The translations under genes were made by a program, and so were the position numbers. Positions 10,945 through 23,262 of a DNA stretch of 64,000 nt are shown here, in pieces (the stretch's first letter is position 1; every line of letters begins with the position of its first letter). The notes beneath the pieces are model-generated. The model was not told the origin of the DNA. It did no database searches and saw only the letters and a list, made by a program, of their open reading frames with translations. Source of the DNA: Ixodes scapularis (lineage: Eukaryota; Arthropoda; Arachnida; Ixodida; Ixodidae); the NCBI RefSeq assembly GCF_016920785.2, contig NW_024609879.1, positions 10,479,145-10,543,144 of the forward strand, given 5' to 3'.

Positions 10945-13900
10945 CGCGACATGAACAGTACCATTTATGGCGACGTTTAGCACGCTGTTACTCCTAATTA
11001 ATCAATCTTATGTAGGTTTGATACGCGTGCGCCCAAGAGCTTTTGAAACGGCCCAGTACCTCTTAAGTCATCACAACCTCAGACGTCAAAATCAGCCAAA
11101 AAGGGCACGAGTCCCACAAATTTGGGCATACGCGCCGCCAATTGTACCATCAATGGCGACACTCAGCAGTCTATAATTAATTATAAGGAATCTCCTCTGG
11201 GTCTATGACGCATATGCCCGAGTACTTTTGAAGCGGCCCGGAATTTATTTAGTTATCGCTCTCCAAAAGTTACCTCAGACGCCAAAATCAGCCAAAAAGG
11301 GGGCGTTTCCCTCAAATTTGGGCATACGCGCCGTCAATTGTACCATCAATGGCGACACTCAGCAGTCTATAATTAATTATAAGGAATCTTCTCTAGGTCT
11401 ATGACGCATAGGCCCGAGTGCTTTTGAAGCGGCCCAGAATTTATTTAGTTATCGCTCTCCAAAGGTTATCTCAGACGCCAAAATCAGCCAAAAAGGGGGC
11501 GTTTCCCACAAGTTTGGGCATACGCGCCGTCAATTGTACCATCAATGGCGACACTCAACAGTCTATAATTACTTATAAGGAATCTCCTCTAGGTCTATGA
11601 CGCATATGCCCGAGTGCTTTTGAAGCGGCCCAGAATTTATTTAGTTATCGCTCTCCAAAGGTTACCTCAGACGCCAAAATAAGCCAAAAAGGGGGGTTAC
11701 CTCAGACGCCAAAATCAGCCAAAAAGGGGGCGTTTTCCACAAATTTGGGCATACGCGCCGCCAATTGTACCGTCAATGGCGACACTCAGCAGTCTATAAT
11801 TAATTATAAGGAATCTCCTCTAGGTCTATGACGGATATGCCCGAGTGCTTTTGAAGCGGCCCAGAATTTATTTAGTTATCGCTCTCCAAAGGTTACCTCA
11901 GACGCCAAAATCAGCCAAAAAGGGGGCGTTTCCCACAAATTTGGGCATACGCGCCGTCAATTGTACCATCAATGGCGACACTCAGCAGTCTATAATTTCT
12001 TATAAGGAATCTCCTCTAGGTCTATGACGCATATGCCCGAGTGGTTTTTAAGCGGCCCAGAATTTATTTAGTTATCGCTCTCCAAAGGTTACCTCAGACG
12101 CAAAAATCAGCCAAAAAGGGGGCGTTTTCCACAAATTTGGGCATAGGCGCCGCCAATTGTACCATCAATGGCGACACTCAGCAGTCTATAATTAATTATA
12201 AGGAATCTCCTCTAGGTGTATGACGCATAGGCCCGAGTGCTTTTGAAGCGGCCCAGAATTTATTTAGTTACGCTCTCCAAAGGTTAACTCAGACGCCAAA
12301 ATCAGCCAAAAAGGGGGCGTTTCCCACAAATTTGGGCATACGCGCCGTCAATTGTACCATCAATGGCGACACTCAGCAGTCTATAATTACTTGTAAGGAA
12401 TCTCCTCTAGGTCTATGACGCATATGCCCGAGTGCTTTTGAAGCGGCCCAGAATTTATTTAGTTATCGCTCTCCAAAGGTTACCTCAGACGCCAAAATCA
12501 GCCAAAAAGGGGGCGTTTTCCACAAATTTGGGCATACGCGCCGTCAATTGTACCATCAATGGCGACACTCAGCAGTCTATAATTACTTATAAGGAATCTC
12601 CTCTAGGTCTATGACGCATATGCCCGAGTGCTTTTGAAGCGGCCCAGAATTTATTTAGTTATCGCTCTCCAAAGGTTACCTCAGACACCAAAATCAGCCA
12701 AAAGGGGGGCGTTTCCCACAAATTTGGGCATACGCACCGTCAATTGTACCATCAATGGCGACACTCAGCAGTCTATAATTACTTATAAGGAATCTCCTCT
12801 AGGTCTATGACGCATATGCCCGAGTGCTTTTGAAGCGGCCCAGAATTTATTTAGTTATCGCTCTCCAAATGTTACCTCAGACGCCAAAATCCGCCAAAAA
12901 GAGGGCATCTCCCACAAATTTGGGCATACGCGCCGCCAATTGTACCATCAATGGCGACACCTAGCAGCCTATAATTCATTAAAATGACTCTCCTCTCGGT
13001 CTATGACGCATAGGCCCGAGTGCATGCTTTCGAAGCGGTTCAGTATTTATTTAGTTTTCGCTCTCCAAAGGTTACCTCAGACGCCAAAATCAGCCAAAAA
13101 GGGGGCGTTTCCCACAAATTTGGGCATACGCGCCGTCAATTGTACCATCAATGGCGACACTCAGCAGTCTATAATTACTTATAAGGAATCTCCTCTAGGT
13201 CTATGACGCATATAATCCCGAGTGCTTTTGCAGCGGCCCAGAATTAATTTAGTTATCGCTCTCCAAAGGTTACCTCAGACGCGAAAATCAGCCAAAAAGG
13301 GGGCGTTTCCCACACATTTGGGCATACGCGCCGTCAATTATACCATCAATGGCGACACTCAGCAGTCTATAATTACTTATAAGGAATCTCCTCTAGGTCT
13401 ATGACGCATAGGCCCGAGTGCTTTTGAAGCGGCCCAGAATTTATTTAGTTATCGCTCTCCAAAGGTTAGCTCAGACGCCAAAATCAGCCGAAAAGGGGGC
13501 GTTTCCCACAAATTTGGGCATACGCGCCGTCAATTGTACCATCAATGGCGACACTCAGCAGTCTATAATTATAAGGAATCTTCTCTAGGTCTATGACGCA
13601 GAGACCCGAGTGCTTTTGAAGCGGCCCAGAATTTATTTAGTTAGCGCTCTCCAAAGGTTACCTCAGACGCCAAAATCAGCCAAAAAGGGGGCGTTTCCCA
13701 CAAATTTGGGCATACGCGCCGTCAATTGTACCATCAATGGCGACACTCAGCAGTCTATAATTACTTATAAGGAATCTCCTCTAGGTCTATGACGCATATG
13801 CCCGAGTGCTTTTGAAGCGGCCCAGAATTTATTTAGTTATCGCTCTCCAAAGGTTACCTCAGACGCCAAAATCAGCCAAAAAGGGGGCGTTTCCCACAAA

Positions 13901-14440
13901 TTTGGGCATACGCGCCGTCAATTGTACTATCAATCAGCAGTCTATAATTACTGATAAGGAATCTCCTCTAGGTCTATGACGCATATGCCAGAGTGCTTTT
14001 GAAGCGGCCCAGAATTTATTTAGTTATCGCCCTCCAAATGTTACCTCAGACGCCAAAATCAGCCAAAAAGGGGGCGTTTCCCACAAATTTGGGCATACGC
14101 GCCGTCAATTGTACCATCAATGGCGATACTCAGCAGTCTATAATTACTTATAAGGAATCTCCTCTAGGTCTATGACGCATATGCCCGAGTGCTTTTGAAG
14201 CGGCCCAGAATTTATTTAGTTATCGCTCTCCAAAGGTTACCTCAGACGCCAAAATCCGCCAAAAAGAGGGCATCTCCCACAAATTTGGGCATACGCGCCG
14301 CCAATTGTACCATCAATGGCGACACCTAGCAGCCTATAATTCATTAAAATGACTCTCCTCTCGGTCTATGACGCATAGGCCCGAGTGCATGCTTTCGAAG
14401 CGGTTCAGTATTTATTTAGTTTTCGCTCTCCAAAGTTGGA
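10945..14440 (+). repeat. Satellite of about 196-bp tandem units, about 18 copies
   Basis: The unit landmark CGCTCTCCAAA recurs near 11,251, 11,453, 11,651, 11,881, 12,077, 12,468, 12,664, 13,060, 13,256, 13,452, 13,646, 13,840 and 14,224, mostly 193-202 bp apart. The first unit (about 10,945-11,160) is clearly diverged. The unit near 12,890-13,050 recurs as the last one at about 14,250-14,440 with the same private variants (ATGACTCTCCTCTCGG), suggesting a higher-order duplication. One unit contains an internal partial duplication near 11,660-11,730. Each unit holds a short open frame of about 60 codons starting at GTG, which I treat as incidental. Confidence 0.92.
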
Positions 14441-14464
14441 CTCAGACGGGAGAGGCCCTTTCGA

Positions 14465-15245
14465 GCGCACGACGCTAGAGTACAGTGAACTAGAATAGGA
14501 GTAGTGGAAAAATGTCCGGCCTCCAGGTGAGGCGCTTCGTGTGGAACCTACCAGGAAGCGCTGGTGTTCGATTCCGGAGCACTCCTGCCAGCGAAGCTCG
14601 CGCCAAGCGTAGCGGTTTTCGATTTTAGCGGTTCATTAGTGTGGCCTCTGTATGCTTCATGCGTGTTTCAACGTGTATAAGTAAATTGTTTAAAGCTTAC
14701 TTCCACAATTTAGTGAAAACCGGGGTAACCAGTCTTGCATGCTGGCGCGTAGCGCTGCACAACCGTCTTCTTTATCTTCGTTTTCATTGCTTAGCGACAA
14801 AACTCGAAACTATGCAATCAGGTATAGAAATTACAGAGAAGATGCAAGCGAGCTGGTGAACTTTCAACATTGTAAAACCCGAGACGTAGGACAAAAGGAG
14901 AAGAAAAAAAGGGGAGAACACAGACATAGACCTGTGTCTGTGTTGTCCCCTTTTTTTTTCTTCTTCTTCTTTTGTCCTACGTCTCGGGTTTTACAATGTT
15001 GTATGTTATCACAATGCCAAGCACTTGGCATTCACAAAAGAAAGTGCGAAAACGACCATAGACACCCCAGAAACCATCTGAGGACATACGCGACGCCATA
15101 TCCCATGTTACAGTAGCCATGTCCTCCGGATTTCATCACTCGCGGCAGTCTGCACTTCTGGCTTCACACGGCCGATGGGACGCCGTCGATACTTTTTCCA
15201 CTGCCCCTATATTCTAGTTCACTGTAACTAGAGCGCCGACGTAAC
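14465..15245. mobile_element. Foldback element, about 0.78 kb
   Basis: The outer inverted ends are CTAGAGTACAGTGAACTAGA (from about 14,470) and the complement of TCTAGTTCACTGTAACTAGA (to about 15,230), extended by a TAGTGGAAAAA block and its mirror TTTTTCCACTG. It contains a near-perfect hairpin in its middle and no recognisable coding sequence. Exact ends and target duplication are not resolved. Confidence 0.6.
14867..15000. repeat. Near-perfect 134-bp hairpin
   Basis: The left arm starts AACATTGTAAAACCCGAGAC and the right arm ends with the complement (GTCTCGGGTTTTACAATGTT). The complementarity runs almost continuously through an A/G-rich and T/C-rich core to a tight loop near 14,930. It could form a long stem in DNA or RNA. 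It may be a nested snap-back insertion within the surrounding foldback. Confidence 0.85.
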
Positions 15246-16169
15246 GCGCGACTCGAGAGCGCTGCGACAGGAGCGCGCTTGTCATTAGAGTGCACGTCAC
15301 AAGAGCGCATGACCAGTAGAGCGCATGTCACGAGATTGACTACCTTGTCCAAAAAAGAAGCTTTATTGTACGCAAACACTTTAAAGCACACAGAACCACT
15401 TGACGATCGGCTGGGTGCAGGAGCCGAGATTGAATGTTATGTCGAATGGTGAAGTTGTGTACATTAGGAAGTGACTTCCTACTCAACCATAACCACATTT
15501 TCTGCGTTCCAAGTTTGCGAAGCGCTGCTCAGCAACACAAGGTGCACCTCACTAGACTGTTTCTTTCTACCACACAAACTTATGGTGCAGTGGAAAGCCA
15601 TCACTGGGGCCACTAACTTTAGCGCGTCGATGCCGTATTGGCGCTGACAGCATTCACAAACACATTATGAAAATGCGTCACACACCGCTAACAAATAAAT
15701 GCGCCCCGCAAACTCAATAATGAGCGGCCGCATCATCGACGTCTGCCCTGAGCCGGCTCTGCCATTCGTGCCATCTTTTTCTGGACAGCATCTCCGTCGC
15801 AGTGCACACCGATGTCGCGTTTGCCGGGGTACAGTAGAAGCCGGCCGTGTAGTTTCCGCTTCTTTTTTGTCGCGCGAGCGCTTGCTGCAGCCCAACGCAC
15901 CCGTCTATATACCATAGCTCCCTTGCAAATCGCGGTCGTCTCAACCACCAGCATGGTCGACACCGGCGTGCGACGTCCTTCTGTGGCGTAGGTGCAGCCC
16001 ATGTTTAGTACAATGGTTTGTATTAGGTTTCATCTAGCAGTCTGAAGGGTCTAGGACATTTCGGTGCTCGAAATATTCGTTGTGCGGAGTTTTTGGTGCA
16101 TGGTCGTTGAACACAAAGCGACGCAAAGAGTCGCTTTTGTTCTCATTTTCTGATTTTTTTTTTTGCCCG
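15246..16169. other. No gene recognised
   Basis: No supported gene. Frames near 15,665-16,000 overlap on both strands but show neither a family motif nor convincing splice sites. Confidence 0.45.
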
Positions 16170-16520
16170 AACTTCATACAAAAAGGTCATCTTCTCTTTC
16201 TGCTCGACTTATCTTACTTCTTTGTTCAGTATACCAGGAACTCAGTGATAACGTTATTGCCCCGTTCAAGGTTTTCGAAACGCACAATGTCGCTTTAGAG
16301 CTTGCTTGGGGAATTCCTTCGGGTCGCTGAGGTGAGTGCTTGATGGAAGTAGGACATCCGGACGCTACAAGCTGTTCCAGCCGCTGCACTGCTGTGAGGG
16401 TTTCATGTGACTTCTCGCTCCTTGGCGCGCATCGCTGCACCAAATCCGAATGCCACGTGTCACTTTTCCCAGCACTGAGTCACCTCCGATGTCTCGTGGT
16501 ATCGAGGCGCTCGAGGGGGA
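16170..16520. repeat. Diverged repeat, copy 1 of a pair
   Basis: It matches 18,160-18,475 in the same orientation. Both include CCGGACGCT...TTCCAGCC, then TGC.GCGCTG.GAG, and a shared tail ACCTCCGATG.CTCGT. It ends just before a G-rich low-complexity tract (about 16,510-16,540). No coding signal is recognised. Confidence 0.5.
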
Positions 16521-17089
16521 GGGGGGGGGGGGGGAGAGGAGGCTCCAAGGCGTTCTTTCTTGTGTTTGGGTTCAATGTTTCAAGCCTGTCTGTAAATAAC
16601 GGGGAGGCTTGGGAGTAAGCTTCGAAAACCAGGCAGCTTCTTGGGCAAATCGTGATTGATTTGAGCCTGAGCTACGATCTATGTGCATAATGAAATGTCC
16701 GAAAATTGTTGTACCTTTTTTTTATCCTTTTCATTGCCTCATCTAAAACTTTCTGGTTTTCTCGTGCGTAAATGTCATCTTTAAAACAATTGTGAGCTTG
16801 GATGTTCCCTACTTTAGACAAGCTTAGTAGCACAAGTGTGACACAAATAGGCGGCGCACACCAAGTCACTGAGCCAGAAACTTTCTAGTTGTCGCGGGGT
16901 AGTCAGCTCTGCATAGTGTACGCGCGCTTGTCCTCATGTGACTACCATTATATTGCCGGCGAAAAGCAGTTCTTTTCTTGGTCCTGACATTTAATTGAAA
17001 ATATGACATAGAGTATAGTTGTCCTTCGATGCAAAAGGAACTATTTCCAAAAACGAGAAACGATCTCCAAATACTATATTAAAGCATGC

Positions 17090-17180
17090 AATTAAACGGC
17101 TTTGATGAAATGGAGTTTGATTCAATGGCGTTCGATGAAATGGCTTCGGTGAGACGGCGTTCGATGAAGTGTCCGGACCC
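17090..17180. repeat. Short minisatellite (GGCGTTCGATGAAATG-like)
   Basis: About five imperfect 16-18 bp units around GATGAAATGG and GGCGTTCGATGAA. There is no gene; the flanking 16,640-17,830 holds nothing I can assign. Confidence 0.55.
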
Positions 17181-18159
17181 AATCACCAGCATTAATTTCA
17201 ATTACGAGTTCATCTAACCTACCTTGTTCAGTCCACGTATAAAACTACCTCATTTGGTTGGTTGCTAATATCAATGACCTAACTTGATTATAAATGCCAT
17301 CAGTGACGTTTTTGCGGTGGCCCGTGACCTGCTCTTTTGTTTCTGTTTATTATTAGTAATTATTTGTTACAGATCTACAGACTATTTCGGCAGTGTATTT
17401 ACCTTCCACTCCATAACGACTTCGGGCCACGAGAGCGCATTCGATAAACAAATACACAAAAGTAGTAATGGTGGTCGCGTTGTCAACTCTATCCCTGGCT
17501 TAAGCATGTATACAATGCGTAGGAAGAAACGCGTTGATAGCAAGATAAGGGGAGAAGCTTGGAGAATTGTTAAGCGGGCGTTGATTTTCAAAGCCGGAGA
17601 TCTTGAAGATGCGTGACAGAACGCGGGGGCTTGCGGCAGGGGTATGGAGACGGGGCTTTCGGATTTGGATTATTTCTTAACATGGAATGGGCAGAATCGT
17701 AAATGTCGGCGAGGAGCACTTTATTCTGTCAGGAAGACCCGGCTTGCTTTTGTGAGTAAACGACCGTTGAATTAGAATACAGACATACACTGGATTCTCC
17801 AGTAGCTTCGAAAGGCCACGTTACGTTCTCCGCCCAAACCGTGACATTGGACTTTAAAAATATGTGGGACAGAAAAAACGATCAGATAGAAAAGCTACAC
17901 GGACTGAGTGTATCTCCGTTTCACCATAACTTGGTAAACGGCGAAAGCTACGATCCCCGTTGGCCAATCAGAGCAAGGGAGCGACACACGAGACAGCTCT
18001 CCGTGGGAGGATCGTGTGGATCGTGTTTCAATGGTACATCGTCAAGTGCTTTGCTCCGATGCCCCGATTAGCTCACGAGGGTCGTAGCTTTATATCCTGT
18101 GTTCGGAGGACTGGCTCTCACAACGGTTGAACGAGCACTTAACGCCTCGCCTTGTCCTG

Positions 18160-18475
18160 TGCGGAAGGTATACGTGATAATGGTTTTGTCCGGTTCGACA
18201 TTCTGACAATATACAAGGACACTTTTGTGAGCTGCTTGGAGATGTCTTCGGGGTAATCCGGGAAGTAAGACATACTGCTTTGGTTCAAGATTATGTTCTG
18301 TATACCCAGGGATGGACCACACCGGACGCTCTAAGTCGTTCCAGCCAATGCAGCGCTGCGAGCGCTTCATTTGGCCTCGTGCACCGCGTGTCCCCACACT
18401 CAGCGCATGTCTCGTGTCACACACTCAGAACTGATTTACCTCCGATGACTCGTAGCGTCCGCTGCGGTCCATTTT
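18160..18475. repeat. Diverged repeat, copy 2 of a pair
   Basis: Partner of 16,170-16,520, same orientation, with the shared blocks given there. Function and class are unknown. Confidence 0.5.
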
Positions 18476-20999
18476 AAGGTAGAACGGATCGTAACAGACT
18501 ACGCTGCTTTGTGTTTGCGAATAATGGATCGCTTAGGGTGGTTCATTGGTAAATCCTGCTTGAGTTCAGCCTGAGCTCGCAAACTCTGGACACAATAAAA
18601 CTATGTGGCGTAGAAATAAAAGCTTCTGAAAATGTCGGTATCGTTTTTCTTTTTTTACTTGTAACTTTTGTTATTGCTTGGGACCGAGTTCGGCCCTGGA
18701 AGCTGTTTGCCGCACTGTAAATTTGTCCAGTTATTAGTTAGTGCAATGAATTTTATGTAGGTGATAGGCCTTCTTGAAAAGAACATATCAGAAATAGTTC
18801 AATGCTATATCTTGAAGACACTGCCAGATAACAACTCACAAATATTGGGTAAAGATGTCAAAGTTGCCTAGCTCGTGTATTTCGAAGCGCTGCATTTTGC
18901 ATGGAGACAAAATAATGCAACATGTTAATGGAACACCACGCGATATAGTGTAAAATATTTTCCTCGGGAAAAAAAAAGAAAAACGAAGTTTTCTTTCAAT
19001 TTCACGCTGAAGTTGGGGAACTTGCTTCACATTGAAGCACGTTTGAAGCGTTGCAAATATTTCCAGTTATAAACTCGAGTAAAAAAATATTTATAGATGA
19101 TTTACCGTTCCGGGAAGAATACACGAAAAATAAATGTCATATCTAGAAAATATAACGTGATATACACTCGCCAATATCAGATACAAATATCAAAGTTACA
19201 CGCACGCACACACGCACGAAGGTATGCAACAACCTGAAAACCGAATGCAGTGGCTGATGTACGAGTAGTGATCAAACTGTTTCTGCGGTTGACATCAGGG
19301 GACGTCGCGTTCATGTGGGAGCTGTAAAGGTTGGTTGATCAAAAATGCACAATCATGACAATCAGAGCACATACATATCTCCAACATTTTTTACCCTCAA
19401 CAATTTTCTCCCCCCCCCCCCCCCCCGCTCTTTTCTCGCTCAGAAAAAAAACAAAAGGAAAAGAAGGGAGATCATTTAATGGTGCGACTTTTGCCGACCG
19501 TGCACGCGCGCAAAAGTACTTGTCAATCGCAGAAGTGTTATTTACAAGATAAAGTACACAGGAGAGTGATTGTCGCTTTAGATGTCATTATAATTGGTTT
19601 TAGTAGTGAACCCATACAATAGCCTAACCACATAGTTTTAACGCAACAACGTAAAAACGATCAGTTCTTTCGTTGGCAGCTGTTGAAACATTTCAGCAAA
19701 GCGAAAACCGGGTATCGGCGCAGATGATGAACTATACCAAAACCCGAGCCCCTGAGACTTCAACAGTGCCTCCGGAATATGTGTGCGTGTGGTCACTTTG
19801 ATTAGAGAAGTAATTCCATATATAGTCACGGCAGTCCGGAAAGTCGAAGTGCTTCTGTCGCATTCCAATTAATGCTCGGAGCCTTTATTCTTGGATAGGT
19901 TAGGTTAGCTCGCACCTCACGCGTGATTCTAAGAACAAACGATTCCGTCAAAGCATTTTATGCTGCACAGTTTACGCCACCTCAGCTTATCGGATATCAG
20001 TGATACATTACAATAGACTTGAGTAGCTCTTGCTGTGTTACAACTTACCAGCAAAAGTAGAGAATTAAAAAATGATTATCTTCTTCTCCTTTTTTAAAAA
20101 CCAGCTTTGCGAAAGCACGGTTATGGTCTGATCTCATATGTTGCACTGTAATACAGCATGGCGACACCACTGATTCAGATACTTTGGAGTTCCTAGCGCA
20201 TCGTAAAACCTCGTTGTCATCGGCGGCTTCCTGAACAAGGTCGCTTCATGACAGTAATATATTAAATTGCGCCTACATTGCACTGTTTGCAACAGCAGAC
20301 TGATATTTCATTATCGACAAGCAAACTGTACCTGCAAAAATTAAATGTAATACGAAGTTTTAGTAATCAGTAATTTTTAATGTGATATAATTAAATTTTA
20401 GCGATTTTTAAGAAAATAATCGGTAATGTAAAACACTTAGTTTTGGAAAGTGCTTTTGCCATCTCTCACCTAAAAATCTCAAGAGGGCGACTGTACTAAA
20501 GTGATTAACCATTTCGAAAAGAGACATTGAGTTGAAAAAAATTTACGCAATATTGTAATTGCACTCTCATAATTTAACGGGTGAACTTGTACTTTAAACT
20601 TTTGCTTACGGAAAGGTGGAGTTCTAGTCATCGGTGTGGCCACGTGCATTATGACGTCTAAACGCGGCACTGGTCACCATGATCTCAAAACGCAACATAG
20701 AAATGCAAGGAACCGAGAAAAAAAAAAAAAAAGCTCTGCTTCGTACTATGGATTTTTGCAGATCTCAATATTTGAAGTTTCCGTCAAATGTCAGAACAAA
20801 AACAACAGTTCGACAGCCCCCAGCACTGTTTATTCCAACGTGTGTCCTATATAGGCAACACCAGGTGGGTTGGGGTAAAAGCACCGGACATGCTCAAGTA
20901 CGCACGCTGGCATGAGTTCCCGTCCCGTAAACACTTTTTGTAAGGCTCGCCGCTTCCTCTTCAAGTACCCATGCTGCAGGGTCACACTACATTCTGTAG
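18476..20999. other. No gene recognised
   Basis: AT-rich sequence of about 2.5 kb with a C-homopolymer near 19,411-19,427. Nothing here resembles a known domain, RNA or element terminus. Confidence 0.45.
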
Positions 21000-21395
21000 T
21001 ACCGTAATTTCCGGACTATAGTCCGCGGACTATACAAGTTTAAAAGTTGAAAATTCACGCGATGCGGACTATTTACAGGTGCGGACAATACAATGATTTA
21101 TTTTTTCTAAATCCTTCACTGTGACAATCGTGAAAGATTTTATGAGTAACGGACTATACTGATGTTGATTTACGTATGATAAAGCTTCATCATGAGCTAA
21201 TACAGTAGGCGTTTGTCAAGGTCTACTGAGTATGATTCTTTTTACGTTCGGACTAGGTGCTAAGTGCGGGCTTTGCACTGGGTGCCGATTGTGTACCGGG
21301 TGCAGACTATCTAAGCAAATACTTTTATTTTTGACGCAAAATATTTCCCTGCGGACTATGCACCGGGTGCGAACTATAGTCCGGAAAATGCGGTA
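21000..21395. mobile_element. TA-flanked MITE (CCGTAATTTCCGGACTATAG termini)
   Basis: It begins TA-CCGTAATTTCCGGACTATAG at 21,000 and ends with the imperfect mirror CTATAGTCCGGAAAATGCGG-TA at 21,395. Internal GCGGACTAT repeats occur throughout. A TA target with inverted termini suggests a Tc1/mariner-type MITE; this is an assignment by target site only. Confidence 0.7.
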
Positions 21396-21784
21396 GTTCT
21401 TTCGAACTCTAGGGTTCCTGGACGATGGCTCTTGGCCTATGCCCATCCTCACATGGCCTTGGGTCACTGTACATGGACGGCAGAAGCAGTCAAACGCTCG
21501 GAGCAGCCTATAGCAAAACAAAACAAGAATTCAGAGACAAAACCAAGAGGCTCGGCTCTGAAATGCTGCGGAAATAAGAGTTTGGTTTCGGGGCGCTTCT
21601 CTGGCATCGCCGGAGGAAAGGGATCGCTGCGCCTCCCGCCGCAAATCGCCCATTATGCGCTTATCTTGGCTTATCTGGCCCCGAGATGCAACAACAAAAG
21701 GAGTCCCCCCGCCGTCAAGTTAACAGTAAGAGAGGAGGAAATGGGAAGTGTGGCGAGGGGAACTTTTTTTCTGGTTGAAAAATA

Positions 21785-21965
21785 TTCTGCAGGTCCAGAG
21801 CCCTTTATACTGGGAGAGTTGGGCGACTGGGCGGGGCTTGCGACCCGCCAGATTTAGCCGGCTTCGAACGAAGAGCATCCGCCATCTTGTGTTACTTCGG
21901 CAGAGGCGCGTAGCGTGCGCAGGGCCGTGTAAGTAGCGAGGCGCCTCTTTCACGCAATTAATAAG
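21785..21965 (+). promoter_or_regulatory. Dispersed promoter-like block shared with the THAP/P gene 5' region
   Basis: It contains CAGAGCCCTTTATACTGGGA followed about 80 bp later by CCGCCATCTTGTGTT. The same two blocks occur in the same order on the minus strand upstream of the THAP/P start (34,557 down to about 34,380). CGCCATCTTG resembles a YY1-type site. No coding exon is recognised downstream on the plus strand, so it may simply be a repeat that carries promoter-like sequence. Confidence 0.4.
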
Positions 21966-23262
21966 TTGTAATAAACGAGTTGCAATAGATCGAGTGCGCT
22001 CAGACTATTCGGCGAACTTCGCAAGCATTATTAGAGACGTTTTCAGCGTTTGCAGTGGCTCGCCGGCGTTAACCGCATGCGCGATTGTCGAGGACAGTTT
22101 TAACGCGCGTGTGTTTCGTTTTCGCTTGCTTATGCCACTGATGTACTTCGCTGTGCGATTGTACCACGGCCATATTTGTCGACGAGATGAGCGCTCAATT
22201 GGGTGCAATTAAATTTCAGCTCATAACAATTATGGTGGATTTCGTGGTTCAATTTAAGCGCTCATTTTTTCCGACACCGGGCATTTGTAAGACGCAATCA
22301 GCACGGCGAACGCGGGAGTCGAATTATATGGTTGCCTTGTACCAGTTCGGAAATTAGTTTCAATGGAAAAGATTTCGATGTTCTTCTGTAAGGTATCTGT
22401 GTATAAGCATACGTTCTCTACATTACCATCTTAATAGTCATCTTGACAAAAACTAGCGAACTCAGTTTAAAAAATGAGATACTGTCTAGGCGTCCGAGTG
22501 ATGTATATTACAGTTGCATCAAGTGACAGACTTCATACTGGAATAATACCGTCATATAATAACAAAAATATATAGTTCATACAAGAGGAATGAGTACTTT
22601 CTAGTATCACAAAAAAAATCATTATTATCACGCATTCTACGCCTCCCGAGACCGTCCGCAAAGTCCAAGCGCAAAAAAAAAAATCAATAAAGAGAAGGAA
22701 CTTGAGATCACATTAGCCCACATGCATTGTAAGGGAACATTGATAATCGTAAACTAAAACAAGTTTAAAAAAAAAAAAAACACGGAGCGCTAAACGAATA
22801 AAGTATGCAAAGTTTCGCCGTGCAAAACCCAAGACAGCTGAAACACGTAAATGAAACCGCATGCAGATTTCGCAGGGGTATTAATCCCGCTTACCCATAA
22901 TCGCTACCGCGCACCCCCACTCCCTCCCCCTCCCCTCCCCCCCCCCCCCCCCCCGCAACATAGAAGCCTCCTTAGTGTACAAAATGTACATGGTGACATG
23001 CATAAATTCGAAGGCATAACCAAGACATGTGCCTAGTGCTTTAAAAGTGTTTAATTGGGGCAAAAATAAATTATGAAAAATGGCAATCACCTAATAACGT
23101 CAACTGTCATGCTTTTTACAAACGTACTGCATTCTTGCAGCTGACATTCTTGGAAACAACTAAACAACTGTGTGAAGCATCCTACTGTTTGCAGGAGGTG
23201 TCAAGGCACTTCCTTCTTGGCTCACTAGATGAAAAGGCATACAAACAAGTCATACCAAGAAG
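21966..23262. other. No gene recognised; 3' flank of the THAP/P gene
   Basis: About 1.3 kb without a supported gene. It contains A-rich tracts near 22,675 and 22,770 and a C-homopolymer near 22,936-22,953. The 3' untranslated region of the minus-strand gene must lie here, but I could not fix a polyadenylation site. Confidence 0.45.

Noticed and set aside
11418..14175. Repeated 60-codon frames as a tandem gene family
   Set aside because: They start at GTG, lack any domain, and lie inside a homogenised satellite; the open frame follows from the repeat.
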